DNA of 64,000 nt from Prorocentrum cordatum (GCA_963575745.1 CAUYUJ010004703.1:79501-143500), one strand, 5' to 3'. Positions 32,881-44,884 are shown, numbered from the stretch's first letter. Program-made: numbers and translations. Notes: generated by a model from the letters alone, not told the origin.

Positions 32881-34375
32881 AAGGCCACATCATGGAACTG
32901 AATAGTGCGGAACAGAGACTGCTTCTTGTCGAGCGCTTTCGCGCGCGCTATACAAAGCTCAATCGGAGACGACGCACTGAAACGCGACGACTGAAAGGTG
33001 GAAACAAATTCGCTCACAAGCACTGTTCAAGCCCATCATGTAATGATCAATTGTGGCACGGTGCAGTCTCTATGTATTGCTCGCGCGCGCTGCAAAACGA
33101 ATCGAAAATGGTCATTTCTATTTCAACAGCGGAAAGGTTCACACCGCGCGCGTCACTTTTCGAACGCGCCAGCATGGAATGCTGCGCTGCATCGCAGCGC
33201 GCGCCCCTTACTGCCCGCCCGCGCGCGCGCGGTGCAACGCCCGCTGGGGGTGGCCATCTTACATTCGAAAAACTGAATAAAGACAACGTGACATGATTAT
33301 TAGTGTCATGATGCGCGTTCCTCATTGATCGCACGCGCACGCGCGCGCGTCGCGCGCGCGCAAGACCGACGCGCGTAAATAATTGCCACCTTCGCTTGGC
33401 AAGCCGAATGGTGGAAGCCAACTGCTTCAATGGATTTCCGAGGGCCTCGACGTGGAACGCCGCGCTACGACGCAGCGCGCTGCCCTCGTTGCCCTGGCGC
33501 GCGCGCGAGAGACAAAACGCGCGTCGCGACTGGCCCTCGCGCCTTCGAACGCCGAATGCTGACGGCCCCCATTTGTCGCATGTGTTCTGCGGGCCCCAGC
33601 GTGGAACCTGTCGCTGCGACAACAGGCGCCCCCCCCCCCCCCCCCTCTCATTGCTCCCGCGCGAACGCGCGCGCGCGCGCCCCCAGGCGCGCAATGCAAA
33701 CGAGCAGGAGTGAACAGTTCGAATCTGGGCGGAAAACAATCGCCCCACTCGCGTTCTGGTCGGGGGGGGGGGGGCGGCGGCGACGTGGGCGCGCGCGCGA
33801 CGACGCAACCGCAGTCGCGCCCGCGCGCGAGCGCGCGCGAACAATGAAGAGCGCGCGTCGCCCCGCAACGCATCATTCAACGTTGGGCCCCGCAGAAGAA
33901 GGATGGACCGACTTGCGTTCACCACTCCGCGTTCGCAGTGGGGGTGGTCATGCTCGATTGGCCGTTGCATTGCGCGCGCGGAAACGCACGCGCGCGCGAG
34001 CAATGAGGAACGCGTGTTACCTCGCAGCGATGCATTCCGCAGTGTGACCCGCAGAAAGCGATTGGAAATGCAATCTGTCACCAATGAGCGCTCGGAATTC
34101 AGATGACCATTGCGAAGGTGGCAGCGTGCGCATGTGCGCGAATGATGTGGATTTTCTTTCACTTCGCAATACATTGCGCCAAGCTGATGCCCTGAGGATG
34201 CGGGTGGGGCAACTTGCGTTCCCAAATCCACTCCAGAACCGTGGAGGGCCATTCTTGAATTGTTTCTGTTTTGCGCACGCGAGCGCAAGAGATACTCGCC
34301 CTCCAAACGTGAACAACATGCAAAGTTGAAAAAGTGATTCGCGTGGCACTAGCGCGAGGACCACAATGTAATCTA
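32880..34375. repeat. CG-dinucleotide-rich dispersed repeats
   Basis: Many runs of alternating GCGCGCGC (for example 33220-33232, 33335-33360, 33668-33682, 33825-33840) inside loosely repeating units that share 'gaa(c/t)gc(t/c)gcgct(g/a)c' and 'actgaata'. No gene. Confidence 0.55.
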
Positions 34376-34870
34376 GACCCGCCCTCGATCCGTGAACCTT
34401 CCGTCAACACTGTTGAAACGCACGCGCGCGGCGCAGCGCGAGAATTGCACTTTGAAAAAGACCCGCCCTACATCCGCGAAGCCCTTTCAAACTTGTAAGA
34501 CGTGCGCAGGCGCTGAGCGAAAAACACATATTGAACAAGACCCGCTTTCCATCCGCGAAGCTCTTGCACAAGTTTAAGACGAGCGAGCGCGGCGCTGACG
34601 CGAGAATACATGTTCAGAAAAGGCCGCCCTCCGTCCGTGAAGCTCTTGCCACTTCAGAAACGAATGCGCGCGGCGTTGGGCTCACAAAGACATTGCGAAC
34701 ACGGCCCGCCCACCATCCGTGGAACCGCACCAATCCTTCGAGACGACAGTGCGCGGCGCTGGCGCGGGGGCCACCCACTTGAAAAGAGACCCGCCGTCCG
34801 CCCGTGAAACTGCTGCAAAAACTCGGAACACGAATGTGCACGACGCGAGAAATCAGGTCGGGCACATCCC
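34375..34870. repeat. 85-bp repeat array, left block (about 6 units)
   Basis: Units carry GACCCGCCCTCCATCCGTGA, then CTTTG(C/A)A...GAAGACGAATGCGCG, then CGGCGCTG(A/C)GGCGAGAA. The same family forms the block at 39880-40200, on the far side of the tandem duplication. Confidence 0.7.
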
Positions 34871-34894
34871 CCGACAGGCGGATTTTGGACGATT

Positions 34895-37364
34895 ACTCCG
34901 ACGGAAGGACCCCGCATGATAATCTCTTTAGCTTGCATGGGGGTATCCTCCTGCCCCTTCCCTTCTCCCACCTACTCTTGCCTCCTCGTTCTCCTCCTGT
35001 CTGCTCCTCCTCCTGCCTCAACCCCTGCCTCTTCCTCCTCTTCTTGCCTCCTCCACCTCCTCCCCCTCCCCCTCGTTATGCTTCCTCCCCCCATTCCCCC
35101 TGCCCCTCCTGCCTCCTGCCTCCTCCTCCTGCTCTCCCTCTCCCTTCTCCTCCTCCTCCTCCTCCTCCTCCTCCTCCTCCTCCTCCTCCTCCTCATCTGT
35201 CCTCCTCCTCTCCCTCTCCCTCATCCGCTTCCTCCTCCTCCTCCTCCTCCTCCTCCTCCTCCTCCTCCTCCTCGTTTCCATATTCCTCCCCCCTCCTCCC
35301 CCCCCTCCTCCTCCTCCCCTCCTCCTCCTGCCTCCTCCTTAGGCCTCCTGCCCCCTCCTGGGGCCTCCTGGGGCCTCTTGGGGCCTCCTGGAGCCTTCTG
35401 GGCCTTCCGGGACCTACTGGGGCCTCCTCGGGCATTCCTCCTCCTCCTTTTCCTCCTCGTCCTTCCTCCCCTCAGCCTTTTCCTCTTCCTGCTTTCCTGT
35501 CTCGTCCTGCATCATCCCTCCTCCTTTTCCTGGCAATCCTCCTCCTCCTCGTCCTCGTGCGGAACACGACCCAGAGGAAGCGCACGACGTGCGTCCCAGC
35601 CGATACGCGCCGGAGGACGACCCAGAGGAAACGCGCGCCGGAGGATGACCCGGAGGAGCCACGTGGGCTGCGGGACCCATAGGAAGGCTCCCGCCTGACG
35701 CGTCCTCACAATTCACTCACAGACGAGGGTCCCGCTTGATACTTCTTCCAAATTCAGACCTGAAGAGCCCAAAACTGACGACAGTTACAGGAATCCGATG
35801 ACCCGCTCGGATTAATAACATGATCTGCGGGCCCCATAGGGAGGGGGCTCCCGCCTGAGACTTGCTTGCAATTCACTGACAAAGAGGCTCCCGCCTGATT
35901 CATCCTCCAAATTCAGACCCGAGGAGCTCAAAAGTGACGACAATTACAAGAATCCGATGACCCGCTTGGATTAATAACGTGATCTGCAGGCCCCATAGGG
36001 AGGGGGCTCCCGCTTGAGCGTTCCTCACAATTCACTCACAGACGAGGTTCCCGCTTGATACTTCCTCCAAATTCAGACCTGAGGATGGGCCCCATAGGGA
36101 GGGGGCTCCCGCCTGAGACTTCCTCACAATTCACTCACAGACGAGGCTCCCGCTTGATACTTCCTCCAAATTCAGACCTGAGGAGCCCAAAAGTGACGAC
36201 AGTTACAGGAATCCGATGACCCGCTCGGATTAATAACATGATCTGCGGGCCCCATAGGGAGGGGGCTCCCGCCTGAGACTTCCTCACAATTCACTCACAG
36301 ACGAAGTTTCCGCTTGATACTTCCTCCAAATTCAGACCTGAGGAACCCAAAAGTGACGACGGTTACGGGAATCCGATGACCCGCTCGGATTAGTAACATG
36401 ATCTGCGGGCCCCATAGGGAGGGTCCCGCCTGACGCGTCTTCACAATTCACTCACAGACGAGGGTCCCGCTTGATACTTCTTCCAAATTCAAACCTGAGG
36501 AGCCCAAAAGTGACGACAATTACAAAAATCCGATGACCCGCTCGGATTAATAACATGATCTGCGGGCCCCATAGGGAGGGGGCTCCCGCCTGAGACTTGC
36601 TCGCGTTTCACTGACAAACGAAGCTCCCGCCTGATACTTCCTCCAAATTCAGACCTGAGGAACCCAAAAGTGACGACAGTTACAAGAATCCGATGACCCG
36701 CTCGGATTAGTAACATGATCTGCGGGCCCTACAGGGAGGGGGCTCCCGTCTGAGACTTCCTCGCAATTCACTCACAGACGAGGCTCCCGCTTGATATTTC
36801 CTCCAAATTCAAACCTGAGGAGCCCAAAAATGACGACAATTACAAGAATCCGATGGCCCGCTCGGATTAGTAACATGATCTGCAGGCCCCATAGGGAGGG
36901 GGCTCCCGCCTGAGACTTCCTCACAATTCACTCACAGACGAGGCTCCCTCTTGGTGGATGATGGTGATGGGATGATGACGACGGTGTTTGATGATGATAT
37001 ATGATTGATGATGATGATGCTGATGGTGGTGGTGGTGATGATGACGACGTGATGATGATGGTGGTGATGATGAGTACTCATGGTAACTGATCGTGCGATT
37101 ATGATGGTAAATGGTGGTGATGATGACGGGGACGAAGTGGTGAGTCAGCGAATAGTGATGATTATGATGATGATGATGATGATGATCGTTCGATGCCGAT
37201 GATGGTGAGTGATCGTGCGATGGTGATGGTGATGCTGTTGGTGATGATGATGATGATGAGTGGGGAGTGATGGTGATGGTGATGATGATGAGGAGGAAGC
37301 AAAGAGGAGCAGAGGAGAGGGAGGAGGACGAGAGATCCTGCGCGTAGGGCGCGCAGAGAAAATC
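34895..37364. repeat. Tandem duplication, copy 1 (about 2.47 kb)
   Basis: Begins ACTCCGACGGAAGGACCCC and continues through CTCCTC microsatellites (35150-35280), a TGGGGCCTCC block (35345-35430), a 160-bp satellite array and a GATGAT microsatellite to 37364. Copy 2 begins at 37365 with the same order. It lies inside the GT90 intron. Confidence 0.85.
35700..36945. repeat. 160-bp satellite array, first block
   Basis: AATCCGATGACCCGCTCGGA recurs at about 35791, 35951, 36209, 36369, 36527, 36687 and 36847, so the unit is about 160 bp; an incomplete unit lies near 36065-36130. Each unit holds CCCCATAGGGAGGGGGCTCC and CACAATTCACTCACAGACGA segments. Confidence 0.9.
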
Positions 37365-39476
37365 ACTCCGACGGAAAGACCCCACACGATAATCTCTTTA
37401 GCTTGCATGGGGGTATCCTCCTGCCCCTTCCCTTCTCCCACCTACTCTTGCCTCCTCGTTCTCCTCCTGTCTGCTCTTCCTCCTGCCTCAACCCCCGCCT
37501 CTTCCTCCTCTTCTTGCCTCCTCCACCTCCTCCCCCTCCCCCTCGTTATGCTTCCTCCCCCCCATTCCCCCTGCCCCTCCTGCCTCCTGCCTCCTCCTCC
37601 TGCTCTCCCTCTCCCTTCTCCTCCTCCTCCTCCTCCTCATCCCCTGTCCTCCTCCTCTCCCTCTCCCTCATCCGCTTCCCTCCTCCTCCTCCTCCTCCTC
37701 CTCCTCCTCCTCCTCCTCCTCCTCCTCCTCCTCCCCCTCCTCCTCCTCCTCCTCCCTCCTCCTCCTCCTCCCATATTCCTCCCCCCTCCTCCCCCCCCTC
37801 CTCCCCTCCTCCTCCTCCTCCTCCTCCTCCTCCTCCCCCTCCCCCCTCCTCCCCCCCCCCTCCTCCTCCTCCTCCTCCTCCTCCTCCTCCTCCTCCTCCT
37901 CCTGCCTCCTCCTTAGGCCTCCTGCCCCTTCCTGGGGCCTCCTGGGGCCTCTTGGGGCCTCCTGGAGCCTTCTGGGCCTTCCGGGACCTACTGGGGCCTC
38001 CTCGGGCATTCCTCCTCCTCCTTTTCCTCCTCGTCCTTCCTCCCCTCAGCCTTTTCCTCTTCCTGCTTTCCTGTCTCGTCCTGCATCATCCCTCCTCCTT
38101 TTCCTGGCAATCCTCCTCCTCCTCGTCCTCGTGCGGAACACGACCCAGAGGAAGCGCACGACGTGCGTCCCAGCCGATACGCGCCGGAGGACGACCCAAA
38201 GGAAGCGCGCGCCGGAGGATGACCCGGAGGAACCACGTGAGCTGCGGGACACATAGGAAGGCTCCCGCCTGACGCATCCTCACAATTCACTCACAGACGA
38301 GGGTCCCGCTTGATACTTCTTCCAAATTCAGACCTGAGGATCCCAAAAGTGACAATTACAAGAATCCGATGACCCGCTCGGATTAATAACATGATCTGCG
38401 GGCCCCATAGGGAAGGGGCTCCCGCCTGAGACTTGCTCGCAATTCACTGCCAAACTTCCTCCAAATTCAGACCTGAGGAGCCCAAAAGTGACGACCGTTA
38501 CAAGAATCCGATGACCCGCTCGGATTAGTAACATGATCTGCGGGCCCTACAGGGAGGGGGCTCCCGCCTGAGATTTCCTCACAATTCACTCACAGACAAG
38601 GTTCCCGCTTGATACTTCCTCCAAATTCAAACCTGAGCATCCCAAAAGTGACGACAGTTACAGGAATCCGATGCCCCGCTCGGATTAATAACATGATCTG
38701 CGGGCCCCATAGGGAGGGGGCTCCCGCCTGAGACGTCCTCGCAATTCACTCACAGACGAAGCTCCCGCTTGATACTTCCTCCAAATTCAGACCTGAGGAT
38801 CCCAAAAGTGACGACAGTTACAAGAATTCGATGACCCGCTCGGATTAGTAACATGATCTGCGGGCCCCATAGGGAGGAGGCTCCCGCCTGACGCGTCCTC
38901 ACAATTCACTCACAGACGAGGGTCCCGCTTGATACTTCTTCCAAATTCAGACCTGAGGAGCCCAAAAGTGACGACAGTTACAGGAATCCGATGACCCGCT
39001 CGGATTAATAACATGATCTGCGGGCCCCATAGGGAGGGGGCTCCCGCCTGAGACTTGCTCGCAATTCACTGACAAACGAGGCTCCCGCCTGATACTTCCT
39101 CCAAATTCAGACCTGAGGAGCCCAAAAGTGACGACAGTTACAAGAATCCGATGACCCGCTCGGATTAGTAACATGATCTGCGGGCCCCATAGGGAGGGGG
39201 CTCCCGCCTGAGATTTCCTCGCAATTCACTCACAGACGAGGCTCCCGCTTGATACTTCCTCCAAATTCAGACCTGAGGAGCCCAAAAGTGACGACAGTTA
39301 CAAGAATCCGATGACCCGCTCGGATTAGTAACATGATCTGCAGGCCCCATAGGGAGGGGGCTCCCGCCTGAGACTTCCTCACAATTCACTCACAGACGAG
39401 GCTCCCGCCTGATACTTCCTCCATATTCAGGCGTCAAGTCAGCGAGTAGTGATGATGATGATGATGATGTTGTTGT

Positions 39477-39525
<49 letters not shown>

Positions 39526-39705
39526 CGTTCGATGCCGATGATGGTGAGTGATCGTGGGATGGTGATGGTGATGCTAATGGTGATGATGATGATGAGTGGG
39601 GAGTGATGGTGATGGTGATGATGATGCGGAGGAGGAAGCAAAGAGGAGCAGAGGAGAGGGAGGAGGACGAGAGATCCTGCGCCGAGGGTGTGCAGAGAAA
39701 ACAAG
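37365..39705. repeat. Tandem duplication, copy 2 (about 2.34 kb)
   Basis: Head-to-tail copy of 34895-37364, with expanded CTCCTC microsatellite (37620-37910), shorter satellite segments and scattered substitutions. Confidence 0.85.
38260..39425. repeat. 160-bp satellite array, second block
   Basis: Same unit as 35700-36945, anchored at about 38361, 38503, 38663, 38823, 38981, 39141 and 39303; the first interval is shortened to about 142 bp by a deletion near 38450. Confidence 0.9.
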
Positions 39706-39879
39706 AACCCCACTTAGGATGTGGGGAACAAGAACCCCACTTAGGATGTGGGGAAAAAACGAAATTCAAAACCAAACAAAAAATACAGAAAACGTGCCTG
39801 AACTATTGTTTGCGTATTATTGAATATTCCCACTGTAGGGGGACAGGCCCGACTTAACACTTAAACAAACAAAACCGTG

Positions 39880-40200
39880 ACAAAACCACACTTTGAAAAG
39901 GACCCGCCCTCCATCCGTGAAACTGCTGCAAACGTTGAAGACGAATGCGCGCGGCACGACGGCGAAAACCACATTCTGAAATGAGCCCGCCCTTCATCCG
40001 AGAAGCTGCTGTAAACCTCTACGGCGTGTGAGGCGCTGAGGCGAGAACCGCACTTTGGAAACCACCCGCCCTCGATACGAAAAGCTGCTGCAACTTTTAT
40101 GACGTGCGCGGCGCTAGGGCGAGAGCCACATGTTGAGAAGAAACCGCCCTCCACCGGTGAAAACGCTGCGAACTTGTATGACGAATGTGCGCGGCGCCAC
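39880..40200. repeat. 85-bp repeat array, right block
   Basis: About four units related to 34375-34870 (GACCCGCCCTCCATCCGTGA, then GAAACTGCTGCAAAC). It places the same family on both sides of the tandem duplication. Confidence 0.7.
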
Positions 40201-40510
40201 TGCCAGGGGCGGGAAGCGATTCATTATCGCCGGAGAGGGGGAGGGGGGAGGCTTCGATAATTGTTAACCAATGGTAAAGCGACGCCCCAGCCGCGGGTGA
40301 AATCTGAAAACGTGGAGCCCAGGAAAGTCCCAATACTACCCGCAGAAGGCCGGCTGCCCAACACCTGACTTCCACACCCGAAAACAGGGACTTGTATGCC
40401 CATTTGCCCAGGGGCCCGACATGACCCCCCGCCATCAAATCAAGGCAGAGCATTGATGACATCGGAATGGAGCTACTAGGGGATCTCTGCAAGGCCAGCC
40501 GACATACAGA

Positions 40511-40719
40511 CGACGCAACGGGGCCGCACCCTCACCAAAGCGCTCTGGAACGATCTGAAGGTATTCCAGAAAGCAATGGATCGAGTCATCGACATCCCGG
40601 GGCTACCCCACACCCTACAAGGCCAAATGATTCGTGAGCTTGTCACTCAGGCAATCGACCAGCTCAATTCCATGCCGGCGTGGCAAAAGCAACTTCTTGG
40701 CGCTGTGTGGGTCCTCTGA
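40511..40719 (+). pseudogene. Plus-strand coding-like exon fragment, unknown
   Basis: An open frame with good coding character from about 40511 to TGA at 40717-40719: QRGRTLTKALWNDLKVFQKA, then MDRVIDIPGLPHTLQGQM and a helix ending WQKQLLGAVWVL. No ATG start, so it is an exon or a fragment; acceptor-like AG sites lie just upstream. It lies 89 bases from the GT90 exon on the opposite strand, inside that gene's intron, and is the only convincing plus-strand coding sequence in the window. Confidence 0.4.
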
Positions 40720-40808
40720 AAATCATCCGATCGGAACGTCGTGACAACCTGTCGAAATACGATCCCTGCACCCGCTCATCCTCATCGTATCCTCTTCGCC
40801 CAGGATGC

Positions 40809-41034
40809 CCGTTCCCTGGGAGGTCCAAGAGGTAGCGCCACTCAGGCCACCTGTCCAGCGGCACGAAGTTCTCGTCGGATCCAACCACGGTCGAATTGAG
40901 GAGGTCATCTTCAAGAAAGGCCAAGTCGAACATACCATCTGCGTCGCTCCACGAGTCCAGAAAGCGCTTCCGAGGAGAGCCGCGATACACGCGCTGGCTG
41001 ATTGAAATGTCAGCGGTGCAGTCATCGGCCTGAC
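40809..41034 (-). CDS. CAP10/GT90 glycosyltransferase, middle exon
   Basis: A 226-base exon (2 + 74 codons + 2) between CCTTAG|G at 41034 and the GC donor at 40808. It encodes QADDCTADISISQRVYRG, DADGMFDLAFL and VPLDRWPEWRYLLDLPGNG. The last piece is the family's '(Y)KYLL-(D)-x-x-G-x-G' segment just before the conserved Ser-Gly-Arg-like loop on the next exon. Phase agrees with both neighbours. Confidence 0.75.
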
Positions 41035-41966
41035 CTAAGGAATGATATATAAGGAACGAAGACCCTTTTTCTCCAAGTAAGTCGACGAAGCCCGAAGGAA
41101 CGACCGACCCGTGCGTCCAAAATCTGAACACCAAGGAGGCTCGCCGCAACAAAAAGGTAGCGGAACGGATGCAACCCTAAGGAACGACCGAGGCCCTTTT
41201 GAAAAGCAAGTGTTCCTTGTTCAAGCCGCTGACTGTATCCCCAAAAGACCCATGGCCAGGAGAGAGAGAGTCCGCTGGGGGGGGGGGTAGGCAAGAAATG
41301 CCCTCTCTGCTCACGTGCGGGCCGCATCGCAAGGATGCTGATGGAGAGACAGGCAATGCTAGCATTGTGGATGCCATGGCAATGAACACTCTAACAATCT
41401 GGTCATTGAGTTGAACATGCGTTTCAAATGTGAAAAAACATGTGCTACAAATGTACCAAGCCTGTCTTTACATGTTCAAAACATGTTTTAGATATCTGGA
41501 TAAATATGTGGCAGCATGCTTCCCCTCCAGCAATCGACTTCCACAAGGCTAAGGAAGAAGCGCCCTCTCTTCTCACGTGCGCGCCGCATCGCAAGGATGC
41601 TTACGGAGAGATACGCAATGCTAACAATTGAGCAGGGACCGACCGTCCGGGCATTCCTTTAGTCCTACCACGAGATGTACTTAGAACCCAGAAATGTTCT
41701 AAGACAAAAAGTTATGATAACATAAACCCGATGTAGTATAACAAGACAGTCCAAACCAGAAATGTCCTAAGAACATTTCGTGGGAACCACAAAAGGTTAT
41801 TAGAACATTGTTTGGTAGGACTATAGGCATACCAGGACACCAGGACGCTTCGCCACTGCTTGAAACAGGTCCGTCTCGCCCTACCCGTGGCCCCAAGCGC
41901 CGCTCGGGCTGCCCCTGCATGTCAATCCGCCGATATCCCGGAGCTCCACGGCCCAGTTGACAGCGC
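41035..41966 (-). other. Putative 932-bp GC-AG intron of the GT90 gene
   Basis: Donor after G41967 (intron opens GCGCTG), acceptor CCTTAG|G. It holds two copies of a roughly 70-bp segment (about 41299-41375 and 41561-41630, sharing CGCATCGCAAGGATGCT) and an AT-rich part with AGAACATT/AATGTTCT inverted words at 41690-41815. Confidence 0.6.
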
Positions 41967-42771
41967 CCCTGTCCGTGCCTCTCCAAAAACCCTCTCTTGC
42001 CTTCTGCTCCCAGGGCACCGATGGCATGGCGGACATGTTGACGAGAGCTGGGCGGCACACGTTCGGGAACAGGATGTCCCAGAAGTCATCCGAGGCGCAA
42101 ATACTGAATAAAGGTGCTGGAATACGTGAGTCCTTGTCAGTCGGTCCGTAAAACGGTGGGTGATCTGCATACTTCCTCAGAACAGGCAAGTCCCCATGAT
42201 TCAAAACCAAATCGAAGTTGGCCAAGTTCACCTTAGAGAGCAGCGAGAGGATGGCACCCGCTAGGCATGTTGGCTCAGTAGCTCCAAATTCTGCCTCGAG
42301 GTGCGAATGTTGAGGAATGATTAGGATTAGCTCGTCGTCGATTAGGCGAAACAAAATTGTCTTTTGGTCGGCGACAGGCTGAAATGCTCGCGTTACATCC
42401 TCCAAGTGTATGCCTCTTGCAGACCAAACTTGAAGATCCCGCTGGATGGGTGCAAATGGATTGCATTGTCCACGTGGAGTTCGTGATATCCGCACGATGC
42501 AATCGTCGTCAACATGTTCTGAGAGAATTGCCGATTGTTCAACACCGAAGGACAACTGGAAAGCTGCAGCCACCCGTGACATAATACGCAATAATGGGTG
42601 TGCCGATGCCATGATGATGAAGAACATATCTTCAAAGTCAACCTGCCGCGACGCCACCTTCAGCAACGCATCGGACTCTGCGTCAAAGACTGGCAAGCGC
42701 TGCAGGGAGATCGACACTATCGCGGCCGCAACTGTGAGGGGGCAGGCCTTCTGGGAATCAGGACAAAACAC
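41967..42771 (-). CDS. CAP10/GT90 glycosyltransferase, N-terminal exon
   Basis: The frame is open from about 42771; no ATG marks a start, so the 5' boundary is unresolved and more exons should lie upstream. It encodes NFDLVLNHGDLPVLRKYADH, PLFSICASDDFWDILFPN and VPWEQKAREGFWRGTDRG. These correspond to the GT90 features 'D-x-V-x-N-x-x-D-x-P', 'P-x-F-S...DI-x-(F/Y)-P' and 'W-x-x-K-x-x-x-x-(F/W)-RG-(S/T)'. Joined to the other two exons the protein segment is about 490 residues, within the usual size of the family. The likely reaction is transfer of glucose or xylose to a protein or glycan in the secretory pathway. Confidence 0.75.
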
Positions 42772-43200
42772 AAGAGCCTCTCACCCCCATCCCTCCCCTC
42801 CCCCTGCAGACAGCAAGGGAAAGACGACGGAGAGAAAAGGAGAGAAGATTTGCAGAACTGCCGGAAGACGGATGGTACGAGGGGGTCCTGGCCAAAAAAA
42901 TGGTCCTTGTCCCTGGAGCCTGAGCACGTTGTCTACAGTCCTGGGGCCCTGAGAGGGCCCAAAGAACCCGAATACGACGGAAACCTTCCAGGAACCGCGC
43001 TCCTGCATTCTGAAGACTCGGAGCCTCCGCCCCGGTCGTTGCCAAGTACTCGAGACTCCGAGCGGCCAAGCCAGCAGGCCCCTGGCGGTCCGGCCAGTCT
43101 GCCAACGCGACCGCGTAGGGGTCCTCAGCCCAGGCTGAGCACACCACGGCCGCACGCGTCTCGCCGTTTGCAGGTTCACCTGGAATTGCAGGAAACTGCA
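42772..43200. other. No gene recognised
   Basis: Sequence between the GT90 N-terminal exon and coding-like segments upstream; probably intronic. Contains GGGGCCCTGAGAGGGCCC near 42942. Confidence 0.4.
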
Positions 43201-43647
43201 TCAATAAAACCGACCGAAGGATCCCGCGGGGGCTTCCGAAAGCTTCGGTCTATGATACGCGGACAACACTTGCTGAGCGCTGAGCGCTTCCCCTGCAACA
43301 TCAGAAAAAAACACAACCGGAACCCTAGACCCCATCTTTCTGCACCATTGTGAGGGTCCCAGGGCCCGAAGCGAGGCGAGAATGCCCAGATCGAAAAAAT
43401 CAGACGCCAGGATCTCAGGGTCACGGTCATTATCGGCATCGTCATCATCCAGTCCTGCTCCCTTAGCACCGCTGGCTCGCGCGAGTCCGCCCTGGAGATC
43501 TCGCAGCAGCTGGAGAACAGGCCAGCCCGAGCGGATGACGGCGCCCCAGCCAAGTTCTGCGAGGGCGTGCCAGTCGCCGAAGAGCAGGTCCGACGACCCC
43601 GGCGCAGAGAGGGAGCCCGCGTCCCGCAGCAGGGTCGCCAGCCGCAA
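43201..43647 (-). CDS. Coding-like segment, possible upstream exon(s) of the GT90 gene
   Basis: Open frame with non-repetitive, mixed composition: LLFGDWHALAELGWGAVIRS, GWPVLQLLRDLQ, an Asp-rich turn, and DFFDLGILASLRALGPSQW. No domain recognised. It has the same strand as, and the correct order for, 5' exons of the glycosyltransferase. Splice sites not resolved. Confidence 0.35.
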   Translation of the reverse strand: MRLATLLRDAGSLSAPGSSDLLFGDWHALAELGWGAVIRSGWPVLQLLRDLQGGLARASGAKGAGLDDDDADNDRDPEILASDFFDLGILASLRALGPSQWCRKMGSRVPVVFFSDVAGEALSAQQVLSAYHRPKLSEAPAGSFGRFY

Positions 43648-43849
43648 CCTGAGCAGAGGCTGGCTCAGGGATCCAAGACCCCCAACATATCGAAGAAATC
43701 AAGACAAAGGCTTTCTCACCGCTTTTGGCCTCCGGAATCCCTCGCCGGGCCCCAGGACCGTGAACATAAACGAGTCCGGACGAACAGCTGGTCCCGGGCA
43801 AGGGGTCAAGACTTCCAGGGGCCCTGGCATTGAAACAATGAGGGCGACT

Positions 43850-43970
43850 GACCTCTGGGATCAGCTCGTGGTACGGCTTCGCGGGCGCGATTGAAAACAC
43901 TTCGTGACAGGACATTTCGCCGTGGTGTGCGCAGTAGGACACGGCGACCCTCCGTTGTGGCGTAGGAACG
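43850..43970 (-). CDS. Coding-like segment, possible 5' exon
   Basis: Short open stretch reading RRVAVSYCAHHGEMSCHEVF, then SIAPAKPYHELIPEVS, followed by GTCAGT, a good GT donor at about 43853. Could be a further 5' exon of the same gene as 43201-43647. Confidence 0.3.
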
Positions 43971-44737
43971 CCGCCAGCGCTGCAGCTCACAACGAATCGA
44001 GGGCGCTAGTGTGCGAACTTACGCGGAGGGTCATTCAGCTGGCCAGCTCAAAGAAGAACCTCAGCGCAAGCCAGATCAAGGGGTGAGCTGCACGCGGCTG
44101 GATTGGCACCATGGAAGCACCAGGGCCGATGCTGAGTACTAAGTATGCCAGTTGGAGGCGGCTGTAGGGTCTGAACTGGATGGGCCCCGAAAAGATCTGT
44201 CAAAACGGACGGATAAGGACAAGTCCGCTCGGAATCGCTCCCTGAACCCTGGACCCCTCCCAAGGGGCCACCTGGTGCAGTTTTTCGCCGCAGGTCCGTT
44301 TGTGTTGACGGTCCTGGGGCCGGAAGACGGCCCACGAGGCCGAAAAAGACACAAAAAAAAATCCCCGAACCCAGCATTTCGAACCTCGTAAGGAGCCGAA
44401 CTCAATACACCGACGCGTCTGCCGGCCCCGCACTGAATTTCGCACACGAAAGCGGCTCCTGGTGTATACGGGATCCTAGTGTATACATTTTTCATAGTTT
44501 CCCTAGGACAACGGGGAAATAAGTATACACCACATCATCCCGACGTCGTCCCCGACCCTCAAAAAGTTCTGGGATTGAAACAACCAGCCAATGGTAATGT
44601 ATCGGAGGTGAGGGGGTGAGATGGAAATGGAACGGAGAGCCCCCCTACCGGGAAATCGGTTTCGGTTTCGTGTTCGTGCGTGCCGTGCGTGCGGGCGAGG
44701 CGAAGCTGCGTGGGCGGGCGAGAAAAAAGTCTCCTCC

Positions 44738-44884
44738 GGCTGAGGCGCGGCCGGACTAAATGTTTCCTCTCCGGGGGCCGGTGGCCCGTGGTGTCCCGCC
44801 AGTGTCCCGCCTCCGGCTGAGGCGCGGCCAAACCAAATGTTTCCTGTCCGGGGGCCGGTGGCGCGCGGTGTCCCACGGTGTCCC

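Larger units (their letters stand above)
29879..40808 (-). other. Putative 10.9-kb GC-AG intron of the GT90 gene
   Basis: Donor: the exon ends at G40809 and the intron opens GCATCC. Acceptor: TGTATGCAG at 29879-29887, exon resumes at G29878. The joined codon is GG+G (Gly), so the family's conserved segment reads LLDLPGNG-YSGSLKQKL without a gap, which is the main support. The intron holds a tandem duplication, satellites and CG-rich tracts, plus a short plus-strand coding-like fragment at 40511-40719. Confidence 0.65.

Noticed and set aside
34804-38272. Long Pro/Ser/Leu-rich plus-strand frames
   Set aside because: Translation of CTCCTC microsatellites in the tandem duplication.
35700-39425. 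CRISPR-like regular spacing of about 160 bp
   Set aside because: Whole units, not just short repeats, are conserved; no distinct spacers; eukaryotic satellite array.
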